A DNA stretch of 64,000 bases from Paenibacillus silvestris (GTDB lineage: Bacteria > Bacillota > Bacilli > Paenibacillales > NBRC-103111), in NCBI RefSeq assembly GCF_009882985.1, contig NZ_WTUZ01000010.1, positions 434,352 to 498,351 of the forward strand. The letters run 5' to 3'. A program made the translations under genes and the position numbers. Position 1 is the stretch's first letter; the number at the start of each line of letters is the position of its first letter. The notes beneath the pieces were generated by a model. It did no database searches, had not been told where the DNA came from, and saw only the letters and a list, made by a program, of their open reading frames with translations. Positions 18,376-28,125 of this stretch are shown here, piece by piece.

Positions 18376-20451
18376 TTATTTAATCAATGCGTTTGGATCA
18401 ATAATCAAAGCTACTTGCCCATCTCCAAGAATCGTAGCGCCTGAGATAGCAAACAGTCCTGTTAAATACTTGCCTAATGTTTTGAGAACAATCTCTTGCT
18501 GGCCAATAAACTCATCAACCATCAGTGCAACTTGTTTGTCCCCTTTGCGAACAACGACAATTTCTGTTTCCTCTTCAAGATCCTCATTGAAATCCGGCAC
18601 TTCAAACAATGTACTCAAAGATACTAGAGGAATAACTGATTTGCGGTAATCCACCATTTTATTACCATGTATGTTGCGGATCTGACTCTTCTGAATCGCA
18701 GAAGTTTCCACGATCGAAGATAACGGAATCGCATATTTCTCACTGCCAAGTCGAACTAACATAGCCGAAATAATAGAAAGTGTGAGCGGGAGCTGAACTG
18801 AGAATTTACTGCCTACACCAGGCTTTGAGTCGACTTGTACATGTCCACCTAGCATTTGAATCTTGGTTTTCACAACATCAAGTCCCACGCCTCGACCAGA
18901 GATATCAGAAATTTTTTCGGCTGTACTGAAGCCTGAAGCGAACAGTAAGTTGTAAACTTCCTTATCCGTCAACTTTGCAGCCTGCTCAGCCGTGACAAGC
19001 CCATTTTTCAGAGCCGTTTTTAATACTTTCTCTCTATAAATGCCTTTTCCATCTTCTTCTATCTCAATGAATACATGATTACCGCTATGGAAGGCACGAA
19101 GTTGGATGGTTCCATGTTCACTTTTTCCAGCAGCTAGACGATCACTGATTGACTCAATTCCATGATCGACAGCATTGCGCAGCAAGTGGACAAGCGGGTC
19201 ACCAATCTCATCAATAACAGTGCGGTCTAATTCGGTTTCTGCACCAGTTATCACTAAATCTACTTTCTTATCTAGAGATTTCGCCAAATCCCTTATCATC
19301 CGCGGGAAGCGATTGAATACGGAATCGACAGGCACCATGCGAAGTTTTAGAACAATATTTTGCAAATCACTGCTTACTCTTGACATGTGTTCAACAGTTT
19401 CGGTCAAATCATTGCGCTTAACTTCACTTGCCAGCTGCTCCAATCGCACACGATCAATCAGCAATTCGCTAAAAAGATTCATCAATGCGTCTAGCCGCTC
19501 GATATCCACGCGAATTGTACGGCTTGCAACAGGTGCGCCGCCAGCTGTCGGTTTCGAAGCTGCAGCCGCTGGTTCTACCGCAGTCGGTGTGCTCACAACA
19601 GCAACTGCAGGAGATGGCACCTCAACAGCAGCTACAGCGGCAGCGATTTCTTGTCTTGCTGCCTCAACTTCACTGCGAGGATGAGATAACTCGACCAATG
19701 ACTCAGAGTCTACCGTAATAATTACAGCTGATTCAATCTCTGAAACGCTAAGAATCTCTTTTTCTAGTGTTGCTTGGTCAACTTGTGATATAAAATAAAG
19801 CGAGAATGAGCGATCAAATTTCTCTTGCTCAATCTCTTGAACAGACGGTGTCGCTTTGACGACCTCACCCATTCTCTCCAAGGCATCAAAAACCATATAA
19901 GCACGCGCGGCTTTTAAGACACAGTTCTCATTGACGTTAACTTCTATGTAAAAAACAAGAAAACCAGCATCAATAGATTGCTGAAGGATAGAAAATTGAA
20001 ACTCATCTACTTCAATGCCCTTAGCTGGTTCCTTAACTGCTGCAGCTACTGTTGCGGAAGCTGTTTTGTATTCACCAGTCACAATGGATCGTAGAGCAGC
20101 TACAATCGGAGTGACATCAGCTTTGCCAGTACCGCCTTGAATAATGTCCTCTACCATAGATTCTAGTGAGTCTAAACTTTTAAATATACAATCAAATATG
20201 AAAGGATTCATTTCGATTTTACTGTTACGGACCAAATCCAGAACGTTTTCCATTTCATGTGTGAGAGAAGCGATATCCTCAAATCCCATTGTTGCAGACA
20301 TGCCCTTCAACGTATGTGCAGAACGAAAAATATTATGTACAATGCTAATATCTTGAGGGTTGCTTTCTAAACTTAGTAAGTTCTCATTCAAAGATTGCAA
20401 GTGTTCCTTCGACTCATCGATAAACATGGATAAATATTGACTAAGTTCCAA
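18376..20451 (-). CDS. cheA: chemotaxis histidine kinase CheA
   Basis: Receptor-controlled kinase that phosphorylates CheY and CheB. Domains: P1 with phospho-acceptor H46 (RSAHTLKG); a CheY-binding P2 region at about 145-255; an Ala/Pro-rich linker near 270-315; a dimerisation helix pair; the HATPase with LRNAVDHGIE (N-box) and GRGVGLDVV (G-box); and a CheW-like regulatory domain from about 560. I chose TTG at 20451 (691 residues, beginning ELSQYLSMF) since GGAGG is nine bases upstream and B. subtilis CheA starts the same way; GTG at 20457 is only three bases from it. Confidence 0.96.
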   Translation of the reverse strand: MELSQYLSMFIDESKEHLQSLNENLLSLESNPQDISIVHNIFRSAHTLKGMSATMGFEDIASLTHEMENVLDLVRNSKIEMNPFIFDCIFKSLDSLESMVEDIIQGGTGKADVTPIVAALRSIVTGEYKTASATVAAAVKEPAKGIEVDEFQFSILQQSIDAGFLVFYIEVNVNENCVLKAARAYMVFDALERMGEVVKATPSVQEIEQEKFDRSFSLYFISQVDQATLEKEILSVSEIESAVIITVDSESLVELSHPRSEVEAARQEIAAAVAAVEVPSPAVAVVSTPTAVEPAAAASKPTAGGAPVASRTIRVDIERLDALMNLFSELLIDRVRLEQLASEVKRNDLTETVEHMSRVSSDLQNIVLKLRMVPVDSVFNRFPRMIRDLAKSLDKKVDLVITGAETELDRTVIDEIGDPLVHLLRNAVDHGIESISDRLAAGKSEHGTIQLRAFHSGNHVFIEIEEDGKGIYREKVLKTALKNGLVTAEQAAKLTDKEVYNLLFASGFSTAEKISDISGRGVGLDVVKTKIQMLGGHVQVDSKPGVGSKFSVQLPLTLSIISAMLVRLGSEKYAIPLSSIVETSAIQKSQIRNIHGNKMVDYRKSVIPLVSLSTLFEVPDFNEDLEEETEIVVVRKGDKQVALMVDEFIGQQEIVLKTLGKYLTGLFAISGATILGDGQVALIIDPNALIK

Positions 20452-20505
20452 AACCACACACCTCCAATAGAATCTTTAAATAGCTTGCTTGCTTTGCTCC
20501 ATCAT

Positions 20506-21618
20506 TTAAGGAAGTACACATTGCGTCAAGCGGGCAGCAATACTTTGCTGTGGAACTACATACATAGCCGCCTGCATTTCTACAGCAGCTCGTGGCATAC
20601 CATAAACGACACACGTTTCTTCGGACTCGGCAATGGTTGTCACTGCTCCCGATTGCTTCAAGGAAAGCATTCCTCTCGCACCATCGCTACCCATCCCCGT
20701 CATCAGAACGATGTGCCTCTTCAACTCATTCAGGCCAAGCAAGGACTCAAACATGACATCCACCGAAGGACGGTGGCCAGAACGAGGATCATCTTTTGTT
20801 AGTTTAATTTTGTAGGTTTTGTTAACATCTTTGTATACAATCATATGCCAACCTCCAGGTGCCACATAAGCCGTTGCCGTTTTGAGCACATCTCCCTCCG
20901 CTGCTTCAACAACTTGGATCTGAGAGATGTCATTCAAACGCTGAGCTAATGACTTCGTGAAATTAGGCGGCATATGTTGAACAATTAGGATTGGAGCAGG
21001 AAACCCCGCAGGGATATTCGATATCACTTGGTGTAAGGCTCGTGGACCACCTGTTGAAGTTCCAATTGCAACAAGATGCTCAAAATTCGTTGAACTTTCC
21101 GCTAAAGGTTTCTTCGTGTCTAGCTGCTTCAACATACCGACTTTATTAAGTTGAGGCGTTGTTATATGGCTTCTCGGTGTCACGAGAGCTGGTTGAATGG
21201 GCTGAAATGATCTCAACTTGGTTCGAACAGCCATTTGCAGCTTTTCGTGCAGCAGCTGCTTTACTTTATATAAGTCCAAAGAGATGGAACCCGATGGCTT
21301 TCGAATAAAGTCGACAGCACCCCATTCAAGCGCTTTAATCGTTTCTGATGCCCCTTCCTCGGTTAAGGAGCTAATCATAATTACCGGAGTTGGCTGCTCA
21401 GCCATAATGCGCTGTAACGCATCCAGACCATTCATCACAGGCATTTCTACATCCATTGTGACGGCATCAGGTCGCAAAAGCTTCACTTGCTCAATAGCTT
21501 CTTGTCCGTTCTTGGCTGTTCCAATGATGTTATACTGAGGATTATCTGAAATCAGATCGCTTATTATTTTTCGCATAAAGACGGAGTCATCTACAACTAG
21601 TATGTTATATAGTGCCAT
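20506..21618 (-). CDS. cheB: chemotaxis response regulator methylesterase CheB
   Basis: Removes methyl groups from, and deamidates, chemoreceptors. An N-terminal receiver domain has D10, D11 and phospho-acceptor D56. After a linker of about 50 residues the methylesterase domain has the catalytic Ser in GTSTGG (S188), H215 in VQHMPP and an Asp in GMGSDGARG near 308. The length is 370 residues. The matching methyltransferase CheR is not in this window. It lies between flhG and cheA. Confidence 0.96.
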   Translation of the reverse strand: MALYNILVVDDSVFMRKIISDLISDNPQYNIIGTAKNGQEAIEQVKLLRPDAVTMDVEMPVMNGLDALQRIMAEQPTPVIMISSLTEEGASETIKALEWGAVDFIRKPSGSISLDLYKVKQLLHEKLQMAVRTKLRSFQPIQPALVTPRSHITTPQLNKVGMLKQLDTKKPLAESSTNFEHLVAIGTSTGGPRALHQVISNIPAGFPAPILIVQHMPPNFTKSLAQRLNDISQIQVVEAAEGDVLKTATAYVAPGGWHMIVYKDVNKTYKIKLTKDDPRSGHRPSVDVMFESLLGLNELKRHIVLMTGMGSDGARGMLSLKQSGAVTTIAESEETCVVYGMPRAAVEMQAAMYVVPQQSIAARLTQCVLP

Positions 21619-21667
21619 GCTGTTTCCCTCCCTTTATGAGCTAATTCGACATAACTCGTCGAAATTC

Positions 21668-22537
21668 CTATTTCAAAAGTTTCATCATTTTATTCAAAAA
21701 GCCCTTGACACCGGATGAAGTAGTATCAACGACGCGATAACCTTTGATATAATCGTCCACAAGTGACTGGAGACTCCTAGCTGCGGCCGAGTTGGGAAAA
21801 GCAACCGTAAAAGGAACTTGCTTTTTGACTGCTTTTGACACGGATGCATCATCTTCCACGAACCCTAGTGTAGGAATCTGGATTCCTAGGAATTGTTTCG
21901 CTACTAAAGCGATTTTGTCCGCTGTTTGCTTGCCTTCCTTCCGATCTGTCACCCGGTTTATGATTAGTTTGAAAGATACATCGTGACCCATCGAATTAAC
22001 CATTTTGATAATCGCGTAAGCATCTGTAATCGAAGTTGGTTCTGGCGTTGTTACGACGAAAGTTTCCTCAGCCGCAAGAATGAATTTCAATGTTTCTTTT
22101 GACAAACCAGCACCCGTATCGAAAATGATGAAGTCCACATAACCGTTAAGCTGCATAACCTGTTCTGCAAAGTAATCCAATTCATCTTCCGTTAAACGAA
22201 GCAAATCATTGAAGCCAGAGCCGCCTGCGATAAAATCCAAATCATTTGAACCCTTTTGGATGATCTCCCAGATGGTCTTTTCCTTTTTCAATAAATGATA
22301 CAAATTGTACTTAGAGGAAATGCCCATCAACACATCAATATTAGCAAGTCCTATATCAGCATCAAAAACAAGGACCTTATAACCTTGGGACTGAAGCGCT
22401 AAAGCAAAGTTAAGCGTAACATTCGATTTCCCTACGCCGCCCTTTCCGCTAGTCACGGTAATAATCCTGGTAGTTTTTGTGCCTTTATCGTTCTGAATTT
22501 GAACCAGGTTCCGCAACCCTTCTGCTTGATCCTTCAT
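21668..22537 (-). CDS. flhG: MinD/ParA-type ATPase FlhG
   Basis: Controls flagellar number and placement with FlhF. It is a 289-residue MinD-like ATPase with the deviant Walker A motif GKGGVGKS at 31-38, a second Lys, and the switch DADIGLANID near 59. The C-terminus ends in basic residues with Leu (MMKLLK), resembling a membrane-targeting amphipathic helix. The start overlaps the flhF stop in ATGA. B. subtilis FlhG stimulates the FlhF GTPase through its N-terminal helix; the basic/Gln-rich N-terminus here would fit that. Confidence 0.95.
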   Translation of the reverse strand: MKDQAEGLRNLVQIQNDKGTKTTRIITVTSGKGGVGKSNVTLNFALALQSQGYKVLVFDADIGLANIDVLMGISSKYNLYHLLKKEKTIWEIIQKGSNDLDFIAGGSGFNDLLRLTEDELDYFAEQVMQLNGYVDFIIFDTGAGLSKETLKFILAAEETFVVTTPEPTSITDAYAIIKMVNSMGHDVSFKLIINRVTDRKEGKQTADKIALVAKQFLGIQIPTLGFVEDDASVSKAVKKQVPFTVAFPNSAAARSLQSLVDDYIKGYRVVDTTSSGVKGFLNKMMKLLK

Positions 22538-23859
22538 CCTCTAGGTTCCTCCAATAACAAATCAATGATTTGCCACTCGTTCAATTCCGTGATGTCATCC
22601 GGCACGCTTTGACCATTGGTCACATACGAAATTTGAAGAGAGAACTCATGGACAATATTAACAATAGCTCCGTAAGAATCCGTTTCATCCATTTTGGTGA
22701 AAATGACTTTATCCAGCTTAAATTTGTTAAAGTTGTTCGTGATTGCCTTCATGTCTCTATATTTCGTTGTTAGACTAAGAACTAGAATGGTCTCGCTACT
22801 CCCTTGTGTCTTGAGCAAGGAATTGAGCTCTGAGACGTACATTTCATTACGGAAATTGCGGCCGGCTGTATCCATGAAAATAACATCGCAATCTGCTAGA
22901 TTTTGAAATGCTTTTACCAAATCTTGCGGTGAAAAGACAACTTCTAGCGGAACGTTTAAAATCGTGGCATATGTTTTGAGTTGTTCGATAGCCGCTATTC
23001 GGTACGTGTCTGAAGTAATAAATCCAACCTTCCGTTGATACTTCAGCACTTGTTCAGCAGCAAGCTTGGCAATAGTGGTCGTCTTACCTACACCGGTCGG
23101 GCCTACAAAATGCACAACGCGCGTGTCCGGTGCGATTTTCTTGCTGTGTTCGGACTGGAAAACCTGACCAAGCTTAGCTTTTACAATTTGTATAGCATTC
23201 TCATCTGTAACTGGCTCATCGGCAAGCTGAAAATCAGCGAGAGTCTCATCCATAATCTGACGAATAAGCTTTGGAACAACTTCTTGATCGCTTAAACGCT
23301 GTTCAAGTTTTTGCAATGGCTCAGGAAGTGCGAACACGTCAGAAGCTTGTGTCAGCTTCTTCATCATCTCTTTCATCTGCTTGAGTTCCTCAATAAGCTG
23401 CTCATCCTTTTGATAGCTAATCTTATTAGGAGCATGAACTGAAGCTGGTGTATACGTCTGATGCGGCGATTGGGCTACAGTTGTTGGTGTATTCACAGCA
23501 TATTTTACTGCAATGGGTTCATTCGCCACTGAAACATGAGCGAGCACATCTGGCACATCCGGAAAATCAGACTGATGAGGTTGCGATTTTGCCGCATACA
23601 TTTGAGAAACCAAAGGCTGTTGTTTTTGCTGTTGATGTTGAAGAGGCTGAGGTGATACCTTATTTGACGCTCCGGCTGAATTTGAACTGGTATTATCAAT
23701 GGCAGCTATGACCTCAATCTTTTTCTTTCCAAACATACCAAGAAATCCGCCTGTGCGAATTTCTTTGGTATTGAGTATCACTGCATCCTTCCCTAGATCC
23801 GTGCGAATTTTCTGTAGTGCATCAGGCATGGAATCAACGACATATCTTTTTACTCTCAT
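22534..23859 (-). CDS. flhF: SRP-family GTPase FlhF
   Basis: SRP-type GTPase that marks the site of flagellar assembly. The N-terminal B domain carries KDAVILNTKE, followed by a low-complexity Gln/His/Pro stretch at about 68-150. The NG GTPase has G1 GPTGVGKT at 253-260, then IFMDTAGR (G3) and FTKMDE (G4). The length is 441 residues, longer than B. subtilis FlhF (about 366) through the disordered linker. It overlaps flhA and flhG by 4 bp on each side. Confidence 0.95.
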   Translation of the reverse strand: MRVKRYVVDSMPDALQKIRTDLGKDAVILNTKEIRTGGFLGMFGKKKIEVIAAIDNTSSNSAGASNKVSPQPLQHQQQKQQPLVSQMYAAKSQPHQSDFPDVPDVLAHVSVANEPIAVKYAVNTPTTVAQSPHQTYTPASVHAPNKISYQKDEQLIEELKQMKEMMKKLTQASDVFALPEPLQKLEQRLSDQEVVPKLIRQIMDETLADFQLADEPVTDENAIQIVKAKLGQVFQSEHSKKIAPDTRVVHFVGPTGVGKTTTIAKLAAEQVLKYQRKVGFITSDTYRIAAIEQLKTYATILNVPLEVVFSPQDLVKAFQNLADCDVIFMDTAGRNFRNEMYVSELNSLLKTQGSSETILVLSLTTKYRDMKAITNNFNKFKLDKVIFTKMDETDSYGAIVNIVHEFSLQISYVTNGQSVPDDITELNEWQIIDLLLEEPRG

Positions 23860-25889
23860 AAATTGACTACCCCCATGCTCTGAATTTCTACGCTAGGCTC
23901 TAATTCGCTGTACGATAAAACAGGAATATCTTGTAGTGTTCTTTCAAGCAGTTGTCTCAAATACATTCGAATCGTTGGTGATGTTAAAATAACAGGTTGT
24001 TGACCGGATTGAATTAATTTACTTACTTGTTCACTTACGCGATGATAAATTATTTGAGATGAGGATGGATCAAGTGCTAAATAACTTCCCTGATCGGACT
24101 GCTGCACAGAATCAGCGATTTTCTTTTCCACTGACGGACCTACAGTGATCACTTTCAATGAATCTCCCAATGAAGTGAATTGCTGCGTGATTTGTCTTGA
24201 TAATGATTGTCTTACATATTCTGTCAAGATCTCAGGGTCCTTCGTATACGTGCCATAATCGGCAAGTGTCTCCAATATAGTTACCAAGTCACGAACGGAT
24301 ATTTTCTCTTTAAGCAGCTTCGCTAACACCTTTTGAACATCACCAATCGACAAAACGGAAGGAATAAGATCATCAACAAGTGCAGGATAGGATTCGCGAA
24401 CATTATCAATGAGCGCTTTCGTTTCTTGGCGACCAAGAAGCTCATGTGTATGTTTCTTAATAACTTCTGTAAGATGAGTGGCCACTACAGACGGTGGATC
24501 AACGACCGTGTATCCTGATAACTCAGCTCGCTCTTTGGTACTTTCATCAATCCAGATTGCAGGCAATCCAAAAGCAGGCTCGGTTGTCTCAATCCCAGCA
24601 ATTGAATCATCATCGATTCCTGGGCTCATAGCCAGATAGTGATTAAGCAGTAGTTCGCCGCGTGCTACTGTATTGCCTTTAATTTTGATGATATACTCGT
24701 TGGGGCGCAATTGAATATTGTCACGTATCCGTATAACAGGTACGACTACCCCTAATTCAAGTGCACATTGCCTACGAATCAATATAATTCGGTCAAGTAA
24801 ATCTCCGCCTTGCTGTGTATCGGCGAGTGGAATTAAGCCGTAACCAAACTCGAATTCAATCGGATCGACTTGCAGTAAGGAGATAACACTTTCCGGACTT
24901 CGAACTTCCTCAATTTGCTGCTCTTCCACCAATTGTTCTTCCTTGATAGCTTCTCGTTCCAAGTTTTTTTGCATTTTGTAACCGGCGAAAACCAACAACC
25001 CGGCAATCGGAAAAGTCGTAAACCAATGGATTGGTGTGAAAATCCCTAGCATCACTAAAGTACCTGCAACAATATAAAGAAGTTTAGGCTGTGCAGTTAA
25101 TTGCTTGGTAACATCATGGCCTAAGTTCCCTTCAGAAGATGCTCTTGTAACGATAATACCAGCAGCCGTTGAAATCAGTAATGCAGGAATTTGGGAAACT
25201 AATCCATCCCCAATCGTCAGAATCGAGAAGGTTTGAAGGGCTTCCGAGAAATCCATGCCTTTCATCGTCATCCCAATAATAAAGCCACCAATCAAATTAA
25301 TGACCAAGATGACAATACCAGCAATAGCATCCCCTTTTACGAATTTACTGGCACCATCCATGGCGCCATAGAAATCTGCTTCTCGTTCAATCTTTTGTCT
25401 GCGTTCCCGGGCTTGTACTTCGTTAATCAAACCTGCATTTAAATCGGCATCGATACTCATTTGTTTACCTGGCATCGCATCGAGCGTAAATCTCGCCGCA
25501 ACCTCGGCAACGCGCTCAGAACCTTTGGTAATTACGATGAATTGAACCAAGACAAGGATAAGGAATACGACAAATCCCACGACGATATTTCCTTGCGCTA
25601 CGAAAGAACCAAAAGTTCTGACCACGTCGCCTGCTTCTGCATGAGACAAAATGTTTCGAGTTGTAGAAACGTTCAGCGCTAATCGAAACAACGTTGTGAT
25701 CAATAGTAAGGATGGAAAAATTGAGAATTGCAAGGCTTCTTGCGTGTTCATGGCAACCAAGATAATCATCAAAGCAATCGAGATATTAATGATTAGTAGA
25801 AAATCCAACAAAGGGATTGGAACTGGTACAATCATCATTAAAACAATACCAATAATGCCTATAAGAACGAACAAATCCTTGACTTTCAC
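23856..25889 (-). CDS. flhA: flagellar export gate protein FlhA
   Basis: Large transmembrane component of the flagellar type III export gate and docking platform for chaperone-substrate complexes. It has about eight membrane helices in the first 310 residues, the conserved cytoplasmic FHIPEP loop (MPGKQMSIDADLNAG near 140) and a large soluble C-terminal domain to residue 677. GTG at 25889 follows GGGAGG at nine bases. It lies between flhB and flhF. Confidence 0.96.
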   Translation of the reverse strand: MKVKDLFVLIGIIGIVLMMIVPVPIPLLDFLLIINISIALMIILVAMNTQEALQFSIFPSLLLITTLFRLALNVSTTRNILSHAEAGDVVRTFGSFVAQGNIVVGFVVFLILVLVQFIVITKGSERVAEVAARFTLDAMPGKQMSIDADLNAGLINEVQARERRQKIEREADFYGAMDGASKFVKGDAIAGIVILVINLIGGFIIGMTMKGMDFSEALQTFSILTIGDGLVSQIPALLISTAAGIIVTRASSEGNLGHDVTKQLTAQPKLLYIVAGTLVMLGIFTPIHWFTTFPIAGLLVFAGYKMQKNLEREAIKEEQLVEEQQIEEVRSPESVISLLQVDPIEFEFGYGLIPLADTQQGGDLLDRIILIRRQCALELGVVVPVIRIRDNIQLRPNEYIIKIKGNTVARGELLLNHYLAMSPGIDDDSIAGIETTEPAFGLPAIWIDESTKERAELSGYTVVDPPSVVATHLTEVIKKHTHELLGRQETKALIDNVRESYPALVDDLIPSVLSIGDVQKVLAKLLKEKISVRDLVTILETLADYGTYTKDPEILTEYVRQSLSRQITQQFTSLGDSLKVITVGPSVEKKIADSVQQSDQGSYLALDPSSSQIIYHRVSEQVSKLIQSGQQPVILTSPTIRMYLRQLLERTLQDIPVLSYSELEPSVEIQSMGVVNL

Positions 25890-25910
25890 TAGATTGTACC
25901 TCCCTTCTAT

Positions 25911-27005
25911 CTAATTCGTCTTACCCTTCATTTTATATACATACGCCAATACTTCTGCGACAGCTTGAAACAGCTCAGCCGGAATCGAATCTCCTATTTC
26001 CACCTGTGCAAAGATCGCACGAGCAAGCGGTTTGTTTTCCATCGTGATAATACCGTTGGTCTTGGCAACTTCTTTGATTTTCAATGCTACATAGTCAGCG
26101 CCTTTCGCAATAACGGTAGGGGCTTGCATGTTGGTGGAATCATACTTCAGGGCAACTGCAAAGTGAGTTGGATTGGTAATAATGACATCCGCTTTGGGAA
26201 CTTCCTGCATCATTCGCTGCATCGCCATCTGACGCTGCTTCGAACGGATCTTTGCTTTGATAAGGGGATCTCCCTCACTTGTCTTGTATTCATCTTTAAT
26301 GTCCTGTTTTGACATTTTAAGACTTTTCTCATATTCATACTTTTGATAGATATAGTCAAAAATAGCAAGAGCTATAAGAACTGCGCCTATTTTTATGCCT
26401 AGCTTTAAAGTAAGAGACGCGATAAAGGAAAACGTACTTTCGAGCGGAGTATGTCCCAAACCTAACAGTCTAGCCTTTGCTCCCATTAATGTCGTGTAAA
26501 CCACATAGCCGATAATTGTCAGTTTTAATGTAGATTTCAAAAAATCCATTACAGTCCGCAAAGAGAAAATTCGTTTAAATCCTTCTAAGGGATTAATCTT
26601 GTTGAATTTCATCAACAAAGGCTCACCGATAAACATAAATCCGATTTGAGCATAGTTTCCAATAATCGCGATGATCATCACTAAAAGAAAAATTGGACTT
26701 AAAATGATAAATCCTTGTTTGACCAAGTCAGCGAAAAGCACTTGAACATTGCTAGCTGTAACATCCATCGTCAGCTGATTCTCATACACATTTCGAAAGA
26801 TGTTCATCATCTTCTCTTTCATGAAGCCGCCAAACATTAGAAACGATATGAATGAAAAGAGTAGAATAAGTGCCGCAGGTAAGTCCATACTTTTCGCGAC
26901 TTGCCCTTTTTTGCGTGCATCCTGCCTTTTCTTCGCCGTAGCCGGCTCCGTCTTCTCCCCAGCAAACCATTGTAAATCAAGTTGTAAACGACGTTGTTGG
27001 GACAC
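25911..27005 (-). CDS. flhB: flagellar export switch protein FlhB
   Basis: Export-gate membrane protein whose self-cleavage switches export from rod/hook to filament substrates. Four hydrophobic segments lie between about 42 and 225. The autocleavage motif NPTH is intact at 278-281, followed by HFAVALKYD. The length is 364 residues. GTG at 27005 follows AGGAGG. The first residues (QLDLQWFAGEKTEPATAKK) are typical. A free-standing relative of its C-terminal domain is encoded at 56535-56849 of the window. Confidence 0.96.
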   Translation of the reverse strand: MSQQRRLQLDLQWFAGEKTEPATAKKRQDARKKGQVAKSMDLPAALILLFSFISFLMFGGFMKEKMMNIFRNVYENQLTMDVTASNVQVLFADLVKQGFIILSPIFLLVMIIAIIGNYAQIGFMFIGEPLLMKFNKINPLEGFKRIFSLRTVMDFLKSTLKLTIIGYVVYTTLMGAKARLLGLGHTPLESTFSFIASLTLKLGIKIGAVLIALAIFDYIYQKYEYEKSLKMSKQDIKDEYKTSEGDPLIKAKIRSKQRQMAMQRMMQEVPKADVIITNPTHFAVALKYDSTNMQAPTVIAKGADYVALKIKEVAKTNGIITMENKPLARAIFAQVEIGDSIPAELFQAVAEVLAYVYKMKGKTN

Positions 27006-27019
27006 GGCTTTCCTCCTAC

Positions 27020-27826
27020 TTAGGGAGATGGTTGCTGTGGTCCGCTAATGATTTGGAGCAACTTCTCCATGTTATCGAAAATGGTTGAGAACAAATATTG
27101 AAATTGCGATATTAATTCCGGGAATAAAACGATGAGTAAGAAAAAGCCAAGCATCATTTTAAGCGGTGCACCGATAACAAAAATGTTAAACTGCGGAGCA
27201 ACTCTGGTTAACAGGCCTAAACCTAAATCTGTTAAAAAAAGAGCGGCAATAATCGGCGCAGCAAGTTGAAACGAAAGATAAAACATTTTGGACAAAGAAT
27301 GAAACAAGAAATCAGATATTTCACCGTTATACATCCGAGCGAACAGTTGGTTGTCCAGCGGAACCCACATGTAGCTATCCATGATTGCTCTAAGGAGATA
27401 ATGATGCCCGTCAAATGAAAGAAATAACAGAACGGCAATCATATATTTGAGATTACCTAACATTGGAGATGAAACTCCAGTTAGCGGATCAATGACACTT
27501 GCCATGCTAAAGCCAATTTGCATATCCATAAAAGAACCTGCAGTTTGAACGACCGTAAAAAAGATGTAGGCAAGAAAACCAAGTAAAACGCCGATCAGCA
27601 TTTCACGAATAATCAAAAGAACATATTCACCATCCATGGGAATCGGTTTATCCAACCCCATGCTCGCAAAAATAAGGAATGAGATGAATACGGAAAGACC
27701 GATCTTGAACATCATGGGCACATTTCTTGAAGATAAAATAGGCACCACGACAAAGAACGATGTAATTCGACAAAAGATAAGCAAAAAAATAGGAATTGCC
27801 TGAAAAACTAATGTCATCGCGCTCAC
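27020..27826 (-). CDS. fliR: flagellar export gate protein FliR
   Basis: Membrane part of the FliPQR export core. It has 268 residues, very hydrophobic, with about six helices and the family segments FFVVVPILSSRNVP and FMDMQIGFSMASVIDP. The start is either GTG at 27826 or ATG at 27817; neither has an ideal ribosome site, and the gene follows fliQ by 3 bp, so translational coupling is likely. Confidence 0.94.
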   Translation of the reverse strand: MSAMTLVFQAIPIFLLIFCRITSFFVVVPILSSRNVPMMFKIGLSVFISFLIFASMGLDKPIPMDGEYVLLIIREMLIGVLLGFLAYIFFTVVQTAGSFMDMQIGFSMASVIDPLTGVSSPMLGNLKYMIAVLLFLSFDGHHYLLRAIMDSYMWVPLDNQLFARMYNGEISDFLFHSLSKMFYLSFQLAAPIIAALFLTDLGLGLLTRVAPQFNIFVIGAPLKMMLGFFLLIVLFPELISQFQYLFSTIFDNMEKLLQIISGPQQPSP

Positions 27827-27829
27827 AAC

Positions 27830-28099
27830 CTATCCAACGAATTTGTAAAGGTTGTTGAGTAAATTGAACGTAAAATCAACCAATGTGTTCATGATCCACG
27901 GCCCAAAGATGAGGATAGACAGCAATACAGCGACGATTTTGGGAACAAAAGCCAGCGTTTGTTCTTGAATCTGGGTTGTCGCCTGAAAAATACTAATAAT
28001 CAGACCTACTACAAGCCCAATTACAAGCATAGGAGCGCTTGCTTTAAGCACCGTATAAACAGCTTCACCAGCAATTCGTATTACAAATTCCGAACCCAT
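27830..28099 (-). CDS. fliQ: flagellar export gate protein FliQ
   Basis: Small two-helix gate protein (89 residues) that packs around the FliP/FliR core. Hydrophobic hairpin at about 18-38 and 52-72, separated by the conserved IFQATTQIQEQTLAFVPK segment. It lies between fliP and fliR. Confidence 0.95.
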   Translation of the reverse strand: MGSEFVIRIAGEAVYTVLKASAPMLVIGLVVGLIISIFQATTQIQEQTLAFVPKIVAVLLSILIFGPWIMNTLVDFTFNLLNNLYKFVG

Positions 28100-28125
28100 T
28101 TAGGAAACCTCCGATATCTTGATCC

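Noticed and set aside
18005..18649. A 214-codon plus-strand frame opposite cheW and cheA.
   Set aside because: Antisense to conserved coding sequence with Ser-rich composition typical of a reverse frame; no promoter or ribosome site.
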